From positions 2,728,001-2,792,000 of the forward strand of contig NZ_CP048810.1 of NCBI RefSeq assembly GCF_013347965.1: a stretch of DNA of 64,000 bases, in the 5' to 3' direction. Shown in pieces: positions 28,879-40,365 of the stretch. The position numbers and the translations under genes are program-made. Source of the stretch: Pseudomonas bijieensis (GTDB lineage: Bacteria > Pseudomonadota > Gammaproteobacteria > Pseudomonadales > Pseudomonadaceae). The notes beneath the pieces are model-generated. The model ran no database searches, had not been told where the DNA came from, and saw only the letters and a program-made list of their open reading frames with translations. Each line of letters opens with the position of its first letter. Positions within the stretch are counted from its first letter, which is position 1.

Positions 28879-29270
28879 GTTCTCTCACTATTAAATAAGT
28901 AAATAAAGCGACATAACGTTTTTGAATAACGTCACCCCCGCAAAGTCCAAAAGTTTATGTCCTGTCCATTATCCAAGACGTTAATTTAAAAGACCATGCG
29001 GCACGATTATTTCTGTCATGCAGGCAGCCTACAAAATAGTTGCGACTCAGTGAAAATCAACTAGCGTGAATAATCCCAAGGCGAGGAAAACTTCCAACAC
29101 CCTCGCCGAAGCCGCACGAAACGGGCCTTCCAAGCACTATAGACACCCACGGACGCTGTTAACTTCTTCATTAACAATGGAATGTTGCCATGCACTGATC
29201 CAGATCAGCTATTCAACTTTCAAATCGACTTAGTCTGTTGACTCTCTTCTCCTGCGCTGGAGTCTCGCAA
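28879..29270. promoter_or_regulatory. divergent promoter region between the two arcD-like genes
   Basis: This stretch of nearly 400 bases is AT-rich for the window and has no gene. It holds the ANR-type box at 29195 and several T/A-rich segments that could be promoters. I could not place an ArgR operator with confidence. Confidence 0.5.
29195..29208. promoter_or_regulatory. ANR/FNR-type box upstream of arcD
   Basis: CTGATCCAGATCAG is a perfect palindrome that keeps the TGAT-N4-ATCA core of ANR sites. It lies 63 bases before the arcD start, where ANR activates the arc operon under oxygen limitation in Pseudomonas. Confidence 0.65.
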
Positions 29271-30698
29271 ATGTCTGATACCCCCGCAAAACTTCGATTG
29301 GGTGCATTGGTTGCACTGGTGGTCGGCTCGATGATCGGTGGCGGGATCTTTTCCTTGCCACAAAACATGGCGGCCAGTGCCGATGTCGGTGCGGTGCTGA
29401 TCGGCTGGGCCATCACCGCCGTCGGCATGCTGACCCTGGCTTTCGTGTTCCAGACCCTGGCTAACCGCAAACCCGATCTGGACAGCGGTGTGTATGCCTA
29501 TGCCAAGGCCGGTTTTGGCGACTACATGGGTTTCTCGTCGGCCTGGGGCTACTGGATCAGCGCCTGGTTGGGCAACGTCGGTTACTTCGTCCTGTTGTTC
29601 AGCACCCTGGGCTACTTCTTCCCGATTTTTGGTGAGGGCAACACTGTCGCCGCGGTGATTGGCGCCTCGGTGTTGTTATGGGCGGTGCATTGGCTGGTGC
29701 TGCGCGGCATCAAGGAAGCGGCGTTCATCAACCTGGTGACCACCGTCGCCAAGATCGTACCGCTGGTGCTGTTCGTGCTGATCGCGGTGTTCGCCTTCAA
29801 GCTCGATATTTTCACCGCCGACATCTGGGGCCTGAAGAACCCGGATCTGGGCAGTGTGATGAACCAGGTGCGCAACATGATGCTGGTCACCGTGTGGGTG
29901 TTCATCGGCATCGAAGGTGCGAGTATTTTTTCCGCCCGGGCCGAGAAACGTACCGACGTGGGCAAGGCCACCGTGATCGGTTTCATCACCGTGCTGCTGT
30001 TCCTGGTGCTGGTGAACGTATTGTCCCTGGGCATCATGACCCAGCCTGAATTGGCAAAATTGCAGAACCCGTCCATGGCCGCCGTGCTGGAGCATGTGGT
30101 GGGGCACTGGGGCGCGGTGCTGATCAGCGTCGGCCTGATCATCTCGCTGCTCGGCGCCCTGCTGTCCTGGGTGTTGCTGTGCGCCGAGATCATGTTCGCC
30201 GCCGCCAAGGACCACACCATGCCCGAGTTCCTGCGCCGGGAGAACGCCAACCACGTACCGGCCAACGCCCTGTGGCTGACCAATGCGATGGTCCAGCTGT
30301 TTTTGGTCATCACCCTGTTCTCGGCCAGCACTTACCTGTCTCTGATCTATCTCGCCACCTCGATGATCCTGGTGCCCTACCTGTGGTCGGCGGCTTACGC
30401 AGTGCTGCTGGCGGTACGCGGCGAGACCTACGAAAACGCCCTGGCCGAACGCCGCAAGGACCTGATCATCGGCGCCATCGCCCTGATTTACGCGATGTGG
30501 TTGCTGTATGCCGGTGGGGTCAAGTACTTGCTGCTCTCCGCCCTGCTCTACGCCCCCGGCGCGATCCTGTTCGCCAAAGCCAAGCACGAGCTGGGCAAAC
30601 CGGTTTTCACCTCTGTCGAGAAGCTGATTTTCGCCGCAGTGATCGCAGGCGCCCTGGTGGCTGCCTATGGGCTCTACGACGGCTTCCTGACCTTGTAG
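29271..30698 (+). CDS. arcD: arginine/ornithine antiporter
   Basis: This 475-residue inner-membrane APC antiporter exchanges arginine for ornithine. The first helix region [20 protein letters not shown] and about twelve further hydrophobic segments are visible. The ATG at 29271 has a GGAG site eight bases upstream, so it is preferred to upstream starts in the same frame. It heads arcDABC, with arcA 31 bases after its stop, and the ANR box upstream fits anaerobic arginine fermentation. Confidence 0.94.
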   Translation: MSDTPAKLRLGALVALVVGSMIGGGIFSLPQNMAASADVGAVLIGWAITAVGMLTLAFVFQTLANRKPDLDSGVYAYAKAGFGDYMGFSSAWGYWISAWLGNVGYFVLLFSTLGYFFPIFGEGNTVAAVIGASVLLWAVHWLVLRGIKEAAFINLVTTVAKIVPLVLFVLIAVFAFKLDIFTADIWGLKNPDLGSVMNQVRNMMLVTVWVFIGIEGASIFSARAEKRTDVGKATVIGFITVLLFLVLVNVLSLGIMTQPELAKLQNPSMAAVLEHVVGHWGAVLISVGLIISLLGALLSWVLLCAEIMFAAAKDHTMPEFLRRENANHVPANALWLTNAMVQLFLVITLFSASTYLSLIYLATSMILVPYLWSAAYAVLLAVRGETYENALAERRKDLIIGAIALIYAMWLLYAGGVKYLLLSALLYAPGAILFAKAKHELGKPVFTSVEKLIFAAVIAGALVAAYGLYDGFLTL

Positions 30699-30729
30699 CT
30701 GGCTGATTGTTTTAACTGGAGGATTTGTA

Positions 30730-31986
30730 ATGACCACGGAAAAAGTGAAATACGGCGTTCATTCCGAAGCCGGTAAATTACGTAAAGTCATGGTGTGTTC
30801 CCCAGGCCTGGCCCATCAGCGGTTGACCCCGAACAACTGTGACGAGCTGCTGTTCGATGACGTGATCTGGGTCAACCAGGCCAAGCGCGACCATTTCGAT
30901 TTCGTCACCAAGATGCGCGAGCGTGACATCGACGTACTGGAAATGCACAACCTGCTGACCGACATCGTCGCCATCCCCGAAGCCCTCGACTGGATCCTGG
31001 AGCGCAAGATCACCGCCAACTCGGTGGGCCTGGGCCTGGTGAATGAAGTCGGCTCGTGGCTGCGCAGCCTGGAGCCACGCCATATCGCCGAATTCCTGAT
31101 CGGCGGCGTCTCGGCCGATGACCTGCCGGACAGCTTCGGTGGCAAGACCATCCAGATGTTCCGCGACTTCCTCGGGCACTCCAGCTTCATCCTGCCACCG
31201 CTGCCCAACACCCAGTTCACCCGCGATACCACTTGCTGGATCTACGGCGGCGTGACGCTGAACCCGATGTACTGGCCGGCGCGCCGCCAGGAAACCCTGC
31301 TGGCCAGCGCCATCTACAAATTCCACCCCGAGTTCACCCAGGCTGACTTCCAGATCTGGTACGGCGACCCGGACCAGGATCACGGCAACGCGACCCTCGA
31401 AGGCGGCGACGTGATGCCCATCGGCAACGGCGTGGTGCTGATCGGCATGGGCGAACGTTCGTCCCGCCAGGCCATCGGCCAACTGGCGCTGAACCTGTTC
31501 AAGCACAAGGCCGTGGAACGGGTGATCGTCGCCGGCTTGCCGAAATCCCGCGCCGCCATGCACCTGGACACCGTGTTCAGCTTCTGCGATCGCGACCTGG
31601 TGACGGTTTTCCCGGAAGTGGTGAGTCAGATCGTCGCCTTCTCCCTGCGCCCCGACGAAAGCAAGCCCGGCGGCATCGATGTGCGTCGTGAAGAAGGCAG
31701 CTTCCTCGACACCGTGGCCTCAGCCCTCAAGCTGCCAGCGCTGCGGGTGGTGGAAACCGGCGGTAACAGCTTCGCCGCCGAGCGCGAGCAATGGGACGAC
31801 GGCAACAACGTGGTGGCCGTGGAGCCGGGCGTGGTGATCGGCTACGACCGCAACACCTACACCAACACCCTGCTGCGCAAGGCCGGTGTGGAAGTCATCA
31901 CTATCAGCGCCAGCGAGCTGGGCCGGGGCCGGGGCGGTGGTCACTGCATGACCTGCCCGATCATCCGCGACCCGATCGACTACTGA
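30730..31986 (+). CDS. arcA: arginine deiminase
   Basis: This 418-residue enzyme hydrolyses arginine to citrulline and ammonia. The nucleophile Cys406 in GGGHCMTCP matches the position and length of the well-studied Pseudomonas enzyme, and the guanidino-binding segments ([40 protein letters not shown]) are present. A GGAGG site precedes the ATG. It is the second gene of the arc operon. Confidence 0.97.
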   Translation: MTTEKVKYGVHSEAGKLRKVMVCSPGLAHQRLTPNNCDELLFDDVIWVNQAKRDHFDFVTKMRERDIDVLEMHNLLTDIVAIPEALDWILERKITANSVGLGLVNEVGSWLRSLEPRHIAEFLIGGVSADDLPDSFGGKTIQMFRDFLGHSSFILPPLPNTQFTRDTTCWIYGGVTLNPMYWPARRQETLLASAIYKFHPEFTQADFQIWYGDPDQDHGNATLEGGDVMPIGNGVVLIGMGERSSRQAIGQLALNLFKHKAVERVIVAGLPKSRAAMHLDTVFSFCDRDLVTVFPEVVSQIVAFSLRPDESKPGGIDVRREEGSFLDTVASALKLPALRVVETGGNSFAAEREQWDDGNNVVAVEPGVVIGYDRNTYTNTLLRKAGVEVITISASELGRGRGGGHCMTCPIIRDPIDY

Positions 31987-32069
31987 TCTTTGAGCCTGGA
32001 CCGGCACCGCTCTCCATCCCACGGCAGAGACCGGCCCAGGGGATAACCGAACCCAAGGAGATCCAAATC

Positions 32070-33080
32070 ATGGCTTTCAACATGCGCAACCGCAGCCTGC
32101 TGAGCTTGATGCACCACACCAATCGCGAGCTGCACTATCTGCTGGACCTGTCCCGCGACCTCAAGCGTGCCAAGTACACCGGCACCGAACAGCCGCACCT
32201 CAAGGGCAAGAACATCGCGCTGATCTTCGAGAAAACCTCGACCCGCACCCGCTGCGCCTTCGAAGTCGCGGCCCATGACCAGGGCGCCCATGTCACCTAC
32301 ATCGACCCGGTATCGTCGCAGATCGGCCACAAGGAAAGCATGAAAGACACCGCCCGGGTGCTGGGGCGGATGTTCGACGCCATCGAATACCGTGGCTTCG
32401 AACAGGAGATCGTCGAGGAACTGGCCAAGTTCGCCGGGGTGCCGGTGTTCAACGGCCTGACCGCCGAATTCCACCCCACCCAGATGATCGCCGACACCCT
32501 GACCATGCGCGAGCACAGCGACAAGCCGTTGCATGACATCAGCTACGCGTACCTGGGCGACGCACGCTACAACATGGGCAATTCGCTGCTGATGATCGGC
32601 GCCAAGCTGGGCATGGACGTACGCATCGGCGCACCGAAAGCACTCTGGCCGCATCAGGACTTCATCGACCAGTGCCAGGCCTTCGCCGCCGAAAGTGGCG
32701 GGCGCATCACCATCACCGAGGACCCGAAGGAAGCGGTCAAGGGCGTGGACTTCATCCACACCGACATCTGGGTGTCCATGGGCGAGCCAGTGGAAGCCTG
32801 GGATGAGCGCATCGAGCAATTGCTGCCCTACCAGGTCAACGCGCAAATGATGAAGGCCTCGGGCAACCCGCGGGTGAAATTCATGCACTGCCTGCCGGCG
32901 TTCCATAACAGCGAAACCAAGGTTGGCAAGGACATCGCCGCCCGCTATCCGAACCTGGCCAACGGTGTGGAAGTGACCGAAGAGGTCTTCGAATCGCCGG
33001 CCAACATCGCCTTCGAGCAGGCGGAAAACCGCATGCACACCATCAAGGCGATCCTGGTGTCGGCGCTGGCGGATATCTAG
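32070..33080 (+). CDS. arcB: ornithine carbamoyltransferase, catabolic
   Basis: This 336-residue enzyme converts citrulline and phosphate to ornithine and carbamoyl phosphate. Carbamoyl-phosphate-binding STRTR (in [13 protein letters not shown]), HPTQMIAD and the HCLPAF segment with the catalytic cysteine are present. The start is the ATG at 32070 after AAGGAG, although the frame is open upstream. The length equals that of the catabolic Pseudomonas enzyme, and the operon position supports the catabolic role. Confidence 0.96.
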   Translation: MAFNMRNRSLLSLMHHTNRELHYLLDLSRDLKRAKYTGTEQPHLKGKNIALIFEKTSTRTRCAFEVAAHDQGAHVTYIDPVSSQIGHKESMKDTARVLGRMFDAIEYRGFEQEIVEELAKFAGVPVFNGLTAEFHPTQMIADTLTMREHSDKPLHDISYAYLGDARYNMGNSLLMIGAKLGMDVRIGAPKALWPHQDFIDQCQAFAAESGGRITITEDPKEAVKGVDFIHTDIWVSMGEPVEAWDERIEQLLPYQVNAQMMKASGNPRVKFMHCLPAFHNSETKVGKDIAARYPNLANGVEVTEEVFESPANIAFEQAENRMHTIKAILVSALADI

Positions 33081-33093
33081 AACCTCATGCAGT

Positions 33094-33183
33094 TGTGGGA
33101 GCAAGGCTTGCCCGCGATGGCATCGCCCCGGTCCATCAGTTAACACCGAGGTGTTTGCATCGCGGGCAAGCCTTGCTCCCACA
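33094..33183. repeat. REP pair between arcB and arcC
   Basis: Facing REP variants (TTGTGGGAGCAAGGCTTGCC and its inverse) lie inside the arc operon. The copy at 34634-34722 is nearly the same, including spacer and outer flank (CTTCCACAGGGGA), which points to recent duplication. Confidence 0.9.
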
Positions 33184-33238
33184 GGCCAGCTTCCACAGGG
33201 GACCGCATTGTTCGTTCCATTTTTGAAAGGACAGCATC

Positions 33239-34168
33239 ATGCGCATCGTCGTTGCCCTGGGCGGTAACGCCCTCCTGCGTCGGGGTGAACCCATGACCGC
33301 AGACAACCAACGCATCAATATCCGTACCGCGACCGAACAGATCGCGAAGATCCACCCCGGCAACCAACTGGTCATCGCCCACGGCAACGGCCCGCAGGTC
33401 GGCCTGCTGTCGTTACAGGCGGCAGCCTACACCTCGGTCACGCCGTATCCGCTGGACGTGCTCGGCGCCGAAACCGAAGGCATGATCGGCTACATCATCG
33501 AACAGGAATTGGGCAACCTGCTGGACTTCGAAGTGCCCTTCGCAACGCTGCTGACCCAAGTCGAAGTCGACGCCAACGATCCGGCTTTCAAGAACCCGAC
33601 CAAACCAATCGGCCCAGTCTACGACAAGGTCGAAGCCGAAAAACTGGCCGCCGAGAAAGGCTGGGCCATCGCCCCGGATGGCGACAAGTTCCGCCGCGTG
33701 GTCGCAAGCCCCAGGCCCAAGCGCATCTTTGAAATCCGCCCGATCAAATGGCTGCTGGAAAAGGGCAGCATCGTGATCTGCGCCGGCGGTGGCGGCATCC
33801 CGACGATGTATGACGCCGACGGCAAGCTGCAAGGCGTGGAAGCGGTGATCGACAAGGACCTGTGCTCGGCGCTGCTGGCCGAGCAGCTGGAAAGCGATCT
33901 GCTGGTGATCGCCACCGACGTCAATGCCGCGTTCATCGACTTCGGCAAGCCAACCCAGAAAGCCATCGCCCAGGCCCACCCCGACGAAATGGAAAAACTC
34001 GGCTTCGCCGCCGGCTCCATGGGGCCGAAGGTGCAAGCGGCCTGCGAGTTTGCGCGCAACACTGGCAAGGTCGCGGTGATCGGTTCACTCTCGGACATCG
34101 ACGCGATCGTCCAGGGCACGGCCGGCACCCGCATCAGCACGGCGACACCGGGCATCGCTTATCGATAA
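33239..34168 (+). CDS. arcC: carbamate kinase
   Basis: This 309-residue enzyme makes ATP from carbamoyl phosphate and ADP, the energy-yielding step of the pathway. Family motifs are [13 protein letters not shown] at the N-terminus, HGNGPQVG, the ICAGGGGIP segment and MGPKVQAAC near the end. A GAAAGGA site precedes the ATG. It follows arcB after a REP pair, which may tune its mRNA level. Confidence 0.96.
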   Translation: MRIVVALGGNALLRRGEPMTADNQRINIRTATEQIAKIHPGNQLVIAHGNGPQVGLLSLQAAAYTSVTPYPLDVLGAETEGMIGYIIEQELGNLLDFEVPFATLLTQVEVDANDPAFKNPTKPIGPVYDKVEAEKLAAEKGWAIAPDGDKFRRVVASPRPKRIFEIRPIKWLLEKGSIVICAGGGGIPTMYDADGKLQGVEAVIDKDLCSALLAEQLESDLLVIATDVNAAFIDFGKPTQKAIAQAHPDEMEKLGFAAGSMGPKVQAACEFARNTGKVAVIGSLSDIDAIVQGTAGTRISTATPGIAYR

Positions 34169-34232
34169 CAGGAAACTTGTCGGGCAGATCCAGGGTCTGC
34201 CCTACTCCCATGCCTTCGAAGGAGAGTCGCTT

Positions 34233-34580
34233 ATGGCCATGTTCGAACCCGGTCACCTGCACATGGAACGCCATGCACTGAACAAGGATGATTTCAGCTA
34301 CAACCTGTGCATCGACTACAAGGTCGACCAGGACGGCAAGGAGGGCACGGGCATGTCGTTCCGGGTGCATGGCACCGTCGAAGACAAGCCCTTGGACGAG
34401 ACGTTCTTCCTGGCCAAGGACCAGGCCTTCGACTTCGCCCGTCATGCCACGCGCATCGCCCAGAAATACGGCTTGCCCAAGACCGCCAGCATCGGCTCGA
34501 TGCACAAGTACTACGACGAAATGTTCGAAGACGTGCGCAAACAACTGGACGTCAAGCCAGGGGGATCCGATGAAGCCTGA
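34233..34580 (+). CDS. DUF5064 family protein
   Basis: This 115-residue soluble protein begins MAMFEPGHLHMERHALNKDD and has an even mix of charged residues, without signal peptide or membrane segment. It resembles Pseudomonas proteins of the DUF5064 type, of unknown function. It follows arcC by 64 bases in the same direction with a GAAGGAG site, so it may be co-transcribed with the arc operon. Confidence 0.75.
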   Translation: MAMFEPGHLHMERHALNKDDFSYNLCIDYKVDQDGKEGTGMSFRVHGTVEDKPLDETFFLAKDQAFDFARHATRIAQKYGLPKTASIGSMHKYYDEMFEDVRKQLDVKPGGSDEA

Positions 34581-34633
34581 ACACCTGGAATAACCCGGTT
34601 AAAAGACCACCCCAGTCCCCTGTGGAACTGATC

Positions 34634-34722
34634 TGTGGGAGCAAGGCTTGCCTGCGATGGCATCGCCTCGGTTTATCCGCTACACCGAGGTGTCTGCATC
34701 GCGGGCAAGCCTTGCTCCCACA
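34634..34722. repeat. REP pair downstream of the arc region
   Basis: A near copy of the REP pair at 33094-33183, with the same spacer pattern (ACACCGAGGTGT) and flank. Confidence 0.9.
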
Positions 34723-34854
34723 AGCTCGCTTCCACAGGGGAGTATCAGCGATCTGAATATCGGGTTAAATGCAACACCTGCCTGGCTGGCATCCCACCAC
34801 GGCTGACCTATGCTCAATGTAGTACCCCCGGGTATTCGTTCAGAGGTCACCGCC

Positions 34855-35055
34855 ATGAACATCAAAACAAGAAGACGCCTCGCCATCTTCGTCACCTGCG
34901 CCGCCACGCTTGCGCTATATGGCACTGCGGCCTACCGGGTCGAGCAGGCCAGGCAACTGCCCCGTGAATACGCCAGTTGCAACTTCGAACGTTGCATCCC
35001 CCCACAGTGCGACCCTGAACGCCCTGCGCTGAGGCGTGGTCAGTCGTCCTGTTGA
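34855..35055 (+). CDS. small membrane-anchored hypothetical protein
   Basis: This 66-residue frame starts MNIKTRRRLAIFVTCAATLA, has one hydrophobic helix (about residues 9-26) and ends in a cysteine-rich tail with four cysteines. An AGAGGT site lies eight bases before the ATG. Its 3' end overlaps the convergent pobR end by 16 bases. I do not recognise a family. The start, the ribosome binding site and the coherent topology make a real gene likely. Confidence 0.55.
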   Translation: MNIKTRRRLAIFVTCAATLALYGTAAYRVEQARQLPREYASCNFERCIPPQCDPERPALRRGQSSC

Positions 35056-35933
35056 TCGGTCTTGAGCCGGTCCCGGAACGCCTTGGGCGAGATGCCGACG
35101 CGCCGGCGGAATAGCCGGGTGAAGTTGGTCGGGTCGGAAAACCCGAGCATTTCGGAAATCTCGTAGATGGTCATGCCGGTGTAGGTCAGCAGCCGCTTGG
35201 CTTCCAGCAACTGACGCTCGTGCATGATCTGCAACGCCGGTTGCCCCGCCAATTCCCGACAGGTGCCATTGAGGTGCGACACGGAAATGCCCAGGCGATG
35301 GGCCAGGTCTTCGACCTTGACGTGCTCGCGATAGGTTTCTTCCACCAACTGAATGAACCCGTTGAGGTATTCCCGGGCCCGTTGCGGGCGCTGGGCCTGG
35401 GTGTGGCGCTGCATCACCTGGCGGCTGACCCAGACCATGATCACGCTGACCAGTGCATGCATCAGCATTTCCCGGGCCGGTTGATGCCCCACGTACTCAT
35501 TCTGCAAGGCGCTGAACAGGCTATTGAGGTACTCGGCATTCTCAAGGGCGGGGTAGCTTTCGGCCTCGGCCAGGACATTGATCGAATGCCCCAGTTGCGC
35601 TTGCAGGTGCGTGACCAGCGGTGCAGCCAGGGTCACCACGTAACCTTCCACATCCTCGGAAAAACGAAAGCCATGGACCGACAACGGCGGCAGGATCTGC
35701 ACCGCCGGTTCGGTGAGTAGCGTGCGCCGGCCTTCGATTTCCAGTTCCGCCTGGCCCTTGAAGACAAACAGCAACTGGCACAGATCCGCATGCCGATGGG
35801 GTTTGATTTCCCATTGATGCTCGCGGCTGCGCTTGGAGATGGTTTCGCAATGCAACAGGTCCGGCGTCGGCCATTCCTGGCTTTCACCGTAGAGCTTGAA
35901 CACCGGGATCGAAGGCAGGTCAGGTTTTTTCAT
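35040..35933 (-). CDS. pobR: PobR, AraC-family activator of pobA
   Basis: This 297-residue regulator has an N-terminal cupin-type effector domain (HRHADLCQLLFVFKGQAELE) and a C-terminal AraC/XylS double helix-turn-helix (VEDLAHRLGISVSHLN and MTIYEISEMLGFSDPTNFTR). In Pseudomonas, PobR activates pobA with 4-hydroxybenzoate. The ATG at 35933 gives the normal length, although the frame is open to 36032. It is divergent from pobA across 175 bases that must hold its operator. Confidence 0.9.
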   Translation of the reverse strand: MKKPDLPSIPVFKLYGESQEWPTPDLLHCETISKRSREHQWEIKPHRHADLCQLLFVFKGQAELEIEGRRTLLTEPAVQILPPLSVHGFRFSEDVEGYVVTLAAPLVTHLQAQLGHSINVLAEAESYPALENAEYLNSLFSALQNEYVGHQPAREMLMHALVSVIMVWVSRQVMQRHTQAQRPQRAREYLNGFIQLVEETYREHVKVEDLAHRLGISVSHLNGTCRELAGQPALQIMHERQLLEAKRLLTYTGMTIYEISEMLGFSDPTNFTRLFRRRVGISPKAFRDRLKTDQQDD

Positions 35934-36063
35934 AACGTGGATCCGGGCCTGGGGTGGCGGGCGATAATCGCACCAATTGGCGAAAAGAACAGGTATCGGC
36001 TCAGTTTTCCCCTTCAACTGACAGGTCCGCAAGCGAAAAATGTAGGCACTCGATTTCTAATAA

Positions 36064-37299
<1,236 letters not shown>

Positions 37300-37361
37300 C
37301 CGGCTACCGATTTAAACTGCGGGCCTTGTCTCATTCGCCTCTACGGCCCGCAGGTTCTGCC

Positions 37362-38879
37362 GTGACTCAGTTCAATACGCTCCAAGCCCCGAAGCCGGCC
37401 ATCCGCAGCGTGCTGGTGGCGCTGATGCTGGCGATTTTCCTGGGTGCACTGGACCAGACTATCGTCGCCGTTTCGATGCCGGCCATCTCCGCCCAATTTG
37501 CCGACGTCAGCCTGCTGGCCTGGGTGATTTCCGGCTACATGGTCGCCATGACCGTGGCGGTGCCGATCTACGGCAAGCTCGGCGACCTCTATGGGCGTCG
37601 GCCGCTGATGCTGTTCGGCATGGGCCTGTTCACCCTGGCCTCGCTGTTCTGTGGCCTGGCGCAAAACATGGAACAACTGGTGCTGGCGCGGATTTTCCAG
37701 GGCATCGGCGCCGGCGGGATGATTTCGGTGAGCCAGGCGATCATCGGCGACATCATCCCGCCCCGCGAGCGTGGCCGCTACCAGGGCTATTTCAGCAGCA
37801 TGTACGCGGTGGCCAGCGTGGCCGGGCCGGTGCTCGGCGGCTACATGACCGAATACCTGTCGTGGCGCTGGGTGTTCTGGATCAACCTGCCGCTGGGGCT
37901 CGCGGCCTGGTGGGTGGCCCGGCGCACCCTGGTCGGGCTGCCGGTGCCGCAACGCACGCCGATCATCGACTACTTGGGTACCGTGCTGCTGATCATCGGC
38001 CTGACGGCGCTTTTACTGGGGATCACCCAGGTCGGCCAGGGCCATGCCTGGCACAGCCAAGAAGTGCTGGCGTTGCTGGGTTGCGCGGGGGTAACGCTGG
38101 GGGTGTTCGCCTGGCACGAGCGCCGGGCTCGGGAACCATTGCTGCCAATGCACCTGTTCGCCAACCGCAGCGCGGTGTTGTGTTGGTGCACGGTGTTCTT
38201 CACCAGTTTCCAGGCGATTTCCCTGACCGTGCTGGTTCCGTTGCGCTTCCAGAGCGTGACCGGCGCGGGCGCCGATAGCGCGGCGTTGCACTTGTTGCCG
38301 CTGGCGATAGGGCTGCCGATAGGCGCGTACTTCGCTGGACGCCGGACCTCAATCACGGGGCGCTACAAACCGATGATCCTGAGCGGTGCCCTGCTCTTCC
38401 CGCTCGCCATCCTCGGCATGGCCTTCACCCCGCCCGCCGCGTTCTGGCTCAGCAGCCTGTTCATGCTGCTCTCTGGCATCGCCTCCGGCATGCAATTCCC
38501 CACTTCGTTGGTGGGTTCGCAAAACTCCGTAGACCAACAGGACATCGGCGTCGCCACCAGCACCACCAACCTGTTCCGCTCCCTCGGCGGTGCGGTGGGC
38601 GTGGCACTGATGTCGGCGTTGCTGCTGGCCCTGCTGCAGGATTCAAGCTTCGCCCAGATCGCCAGCTCGTCGCTGATCGGCGAAGGGCATTCCGGCAATG
38701 TCTTGCTGGACGGCCTGAACGCCGCCCCGGGCGAGGCCCAGAGTGCCTTGCGCCAGGAATTGCAGGCGACGTTCCGGGACTTGCTGTTGATCAGCGCGGC
38801 GGTGTCGCTGTTGGGGCTGGCAGCGGCGGTGGCGATGCCTGATCGCTTGCTGCGGGGACGGGATGAAAAGGTTGGATAA
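37362..38879 (+). CDS. DHA2-type MFS transporter (drug:H+ antiporter, 14 membrane segments)
   Basis: This 505-residue protein has about fourteen hydrophobic segments and the motifs LGALDQTIVAVSMPAI and GKLGDLYGRRPLML of the EmrB/QacA subfamily. The GTG at 37362 is the only start that keeps the first helix and leaves pobA untouched. It may export aromatic or toxic compounds. Its place behind pobA is suggestive but does not prove a role in 4-hydroxybenzoate metabolism. Confidence 0.85.
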   Translation: MTQFNTLQAPKPAIRSVLVALMLAIFLGALDQTIVAVSMPAISAQFADVSLLAWVISGYMVAMTVAVPIYGKLGDLYGRRPLMLFGMGLFTLASLFCGLAQNMEQLVLARIFQGIGAGGMISVSQAIIGDIIPPRERGRYQGYFSSMYAVASVAGPVLGGYMTEYLSWRWVFWINLPLGLAAWWVARRTLVGLPVPQRTPIIDYLGTVLLIIGLTALLLGITQVGQGHAWHSQEVLALLGCAGVTLGVFAWHERRAREPLLPMHLFANRSAVLCWCTVFFTSFQAISLTVLVPLRFQSVTGAGADSAALHLLPLAIGLPIGAYFAGRRTSITGRYKPMILSGALLFPLAILGMAFTPPAAFWLSSLFMLLSGIASGMQFPTSLVGSQNSVDQQDIGVATSTTNLFRSLGGAVGVALMSALLLALLQDSSFAQIASSSLIGEGHSGNVLLDGLNAAPGEAQSALRQELQATFRDLLLISAAVSLLGLAAAVAMPDRLLRGRDEKVG

Positions 38880-38895
38880 CCTGTAAGACACGATC

Positions 38896-38990
38896 TGTGG
38901 CGAGGGAGCTTGCTCCCGTTGGGGCGCGAAGCGGCCCCAAAAATGTTGCGGTCGCTGCGCAACCGAGCGGGAGCAAGCTCCCTCGCCACA
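38896..38990. repeat. inverted repeat of the TGTGGCGAGGGAGC family
   Basis: TCTGTGGCGAGGGAGCTTGC and the inverse ending AAGCTCCCTCGCCACA bracket GGGGCGCGAAGCGGCCCC. It sits between convergent MFS genes and could be a bidirectional terminator. Confidence 0.85.
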
Positions 38991-39015
38991 AAAGCATTGT
39001 TGTCACAAAATCTCT

Positions 39016-40365
39016 TCAGGCCGTCGCCGCGACACCCTCCGGCATCACCTCCGCGCTCATCCCGTCCTTCATCCGCTTGGCATCGCGCACGAAGCAGCGT
39101 GACGCCAGGAACAGGAACACCATGGTCAGGAGCAGCGCCACCGGGATCAGGTACATCGCGTCGTGCAGGCCGATGGCCTTGAACGCTTCGGTCATCTGGT
39201 CGACACCCGCGGTTGCCATGGCCGTGCGGGCGAAGTAGTCGGACAAGCCGCCCACCACCACCGGCCCCAAACCGCCACCGAGCAAATACAGCCCGGCAAA
39301 GTACAACGCCATCGCCGTGGCGCGCAGGCGCGGTTCCACCACGTCCTGGATCGCAGTGTAGACGCAGGTGTAGAAGTTATAGGCAAACAGCCAACCGACG
39401 CTGAACACCGCCACGAACACGCCGATTTCAATGCGCCCGGCATGCAGGGCCCACGCCGTGGTGACCGTCGAGATCGCCAGGCTGAACGCTGCGAACAGCA
39501 GCCGGCCGTTGGGCACGCGCTGGTGGATCTTGTCCGCGACCCAGCCACCCAGGGTGAGCCCGAACAGCCCCGTCACACCCACCATGATCCCGGTGGCCAC
39601 GGCCGCCTCGTGCAGCGGCATCAGGAAATAACGTTGCAGCATCGGCACCAGGAACGAGTTGCAAGCATAGGTGGCGAAGTTGAAGCACAGCCCGGCCAGC
39701 ACCAGCCATAGGAAAGTGGGAATCGCCAGTACCCGGCGAACCGGCCTGTCGATCTTTTCCTGGGACACCTGCACGGTTTCCGCCGCGCCGCGCTTGGGTT
39801 CCTTGATGAAAAACATGAACACCGCCAGCACCAGCCCCGGCACCGCCGCAATGAAGAACGGCGCACGCCAGCTGTCGAACGCCTTGACCATCGCGCCAAT
39901 GGTGAAAAACGCCAACAGCAGGCCCAGCGGCAGCCCCAGCATGAAGATGCCCATGGCCCGCGCCCGGCGGTGGGCCGGGAACAGATCACCAATCAGTGAG
40001 TTGGCGGCTGGCGCGTAGCTGGCCTCGCCGATGCCGACGCCCATGCGCACCACCAGGAACGCCCAGAAACTGCCCACCAGGCCGTTCACCGCGGTCAGTC
40101 CGCTCCAGGCCGCCAGGCCCCAGCCCATCAACTTGCTGCGCGAACCGGTATCGGCCATGCGCCCCAGCGGCAATCCCGCAATGGCATAAACGATGGTGAA
40201 GGCGGTGCCGATGATGCCGATCTGGAAATCGCTGAGGCTCCACTCCATACGGATCGGCTCGATGATGATCGCAGGGATGGTGCGGTCGAAGAAGTTGAAC
40301 AGGTTGGCCAGGAACAGCAGGAACAGAATGCGCCAGGCATTCGCCGCTTGGGTCGAGTTCTGCAT
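39016..40365 (-). CDS. MFS transporter of the Spinster-like/ACS group
   Basis: This 449-residue inner-membrane protein has twelve hydrophobic segments and the motifs FNFFDRTIPAIIIEPI and GLPLGRMADTGSR. A large cytoplasmic loop follows helix six. The sequence looks like the Spinster/organic-acid type of MFS carrier. The substrate cannot be told. The gene is complete with an ATG after AAAGAGACGG. Confidence 0.82.
   Translation of the reverse strand: MQNSTQAANAWRILFLLFLANLFNFFDRTIPAIIIEPIRMEWSLSDFQIGIIGTAFTIVYAIAGLPLGRMADTGSRSKLMGWGLAAWSGLTAVNGLVGSFWAFLVVRMGVGIGEASYAPAANSLIGDLFPAHRRARAMGIFMLGLPLGLLLAFFTIGAMVKAFDSWRAPFFIAAVPGLVLAVFMFFIKEPKRGAAETVQVSQEKIDRPVRRVLAIPTFLWLVLAGLCFNFATYACNSFLVPMLQRYFLMPLHEAAVATGIMVGVTGLFGLTLGGWVADKIHQRVPNGRLLFAAFSLAISTVTTAWALHAGRIEIGVFVAVFSVGWLFAYNFYTCVYTAIQDVVEPRLRATAMALYFAGLYLLGGGLGPVVVGGLSDYFARTAMATAGVDQMTEAFKAIGLHDAMYLIPVALLLTMVFLFLASRCFVRDAKRMKDGMSAEVMPEGVAATA

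Noticed and set aside
28054..28902. A 282-codon frame opposite the ArcD-like gene
   Set aside because: Histidine/glutamine-rich shadow translation with no family features, against a clear APC transporter on the minus strand.
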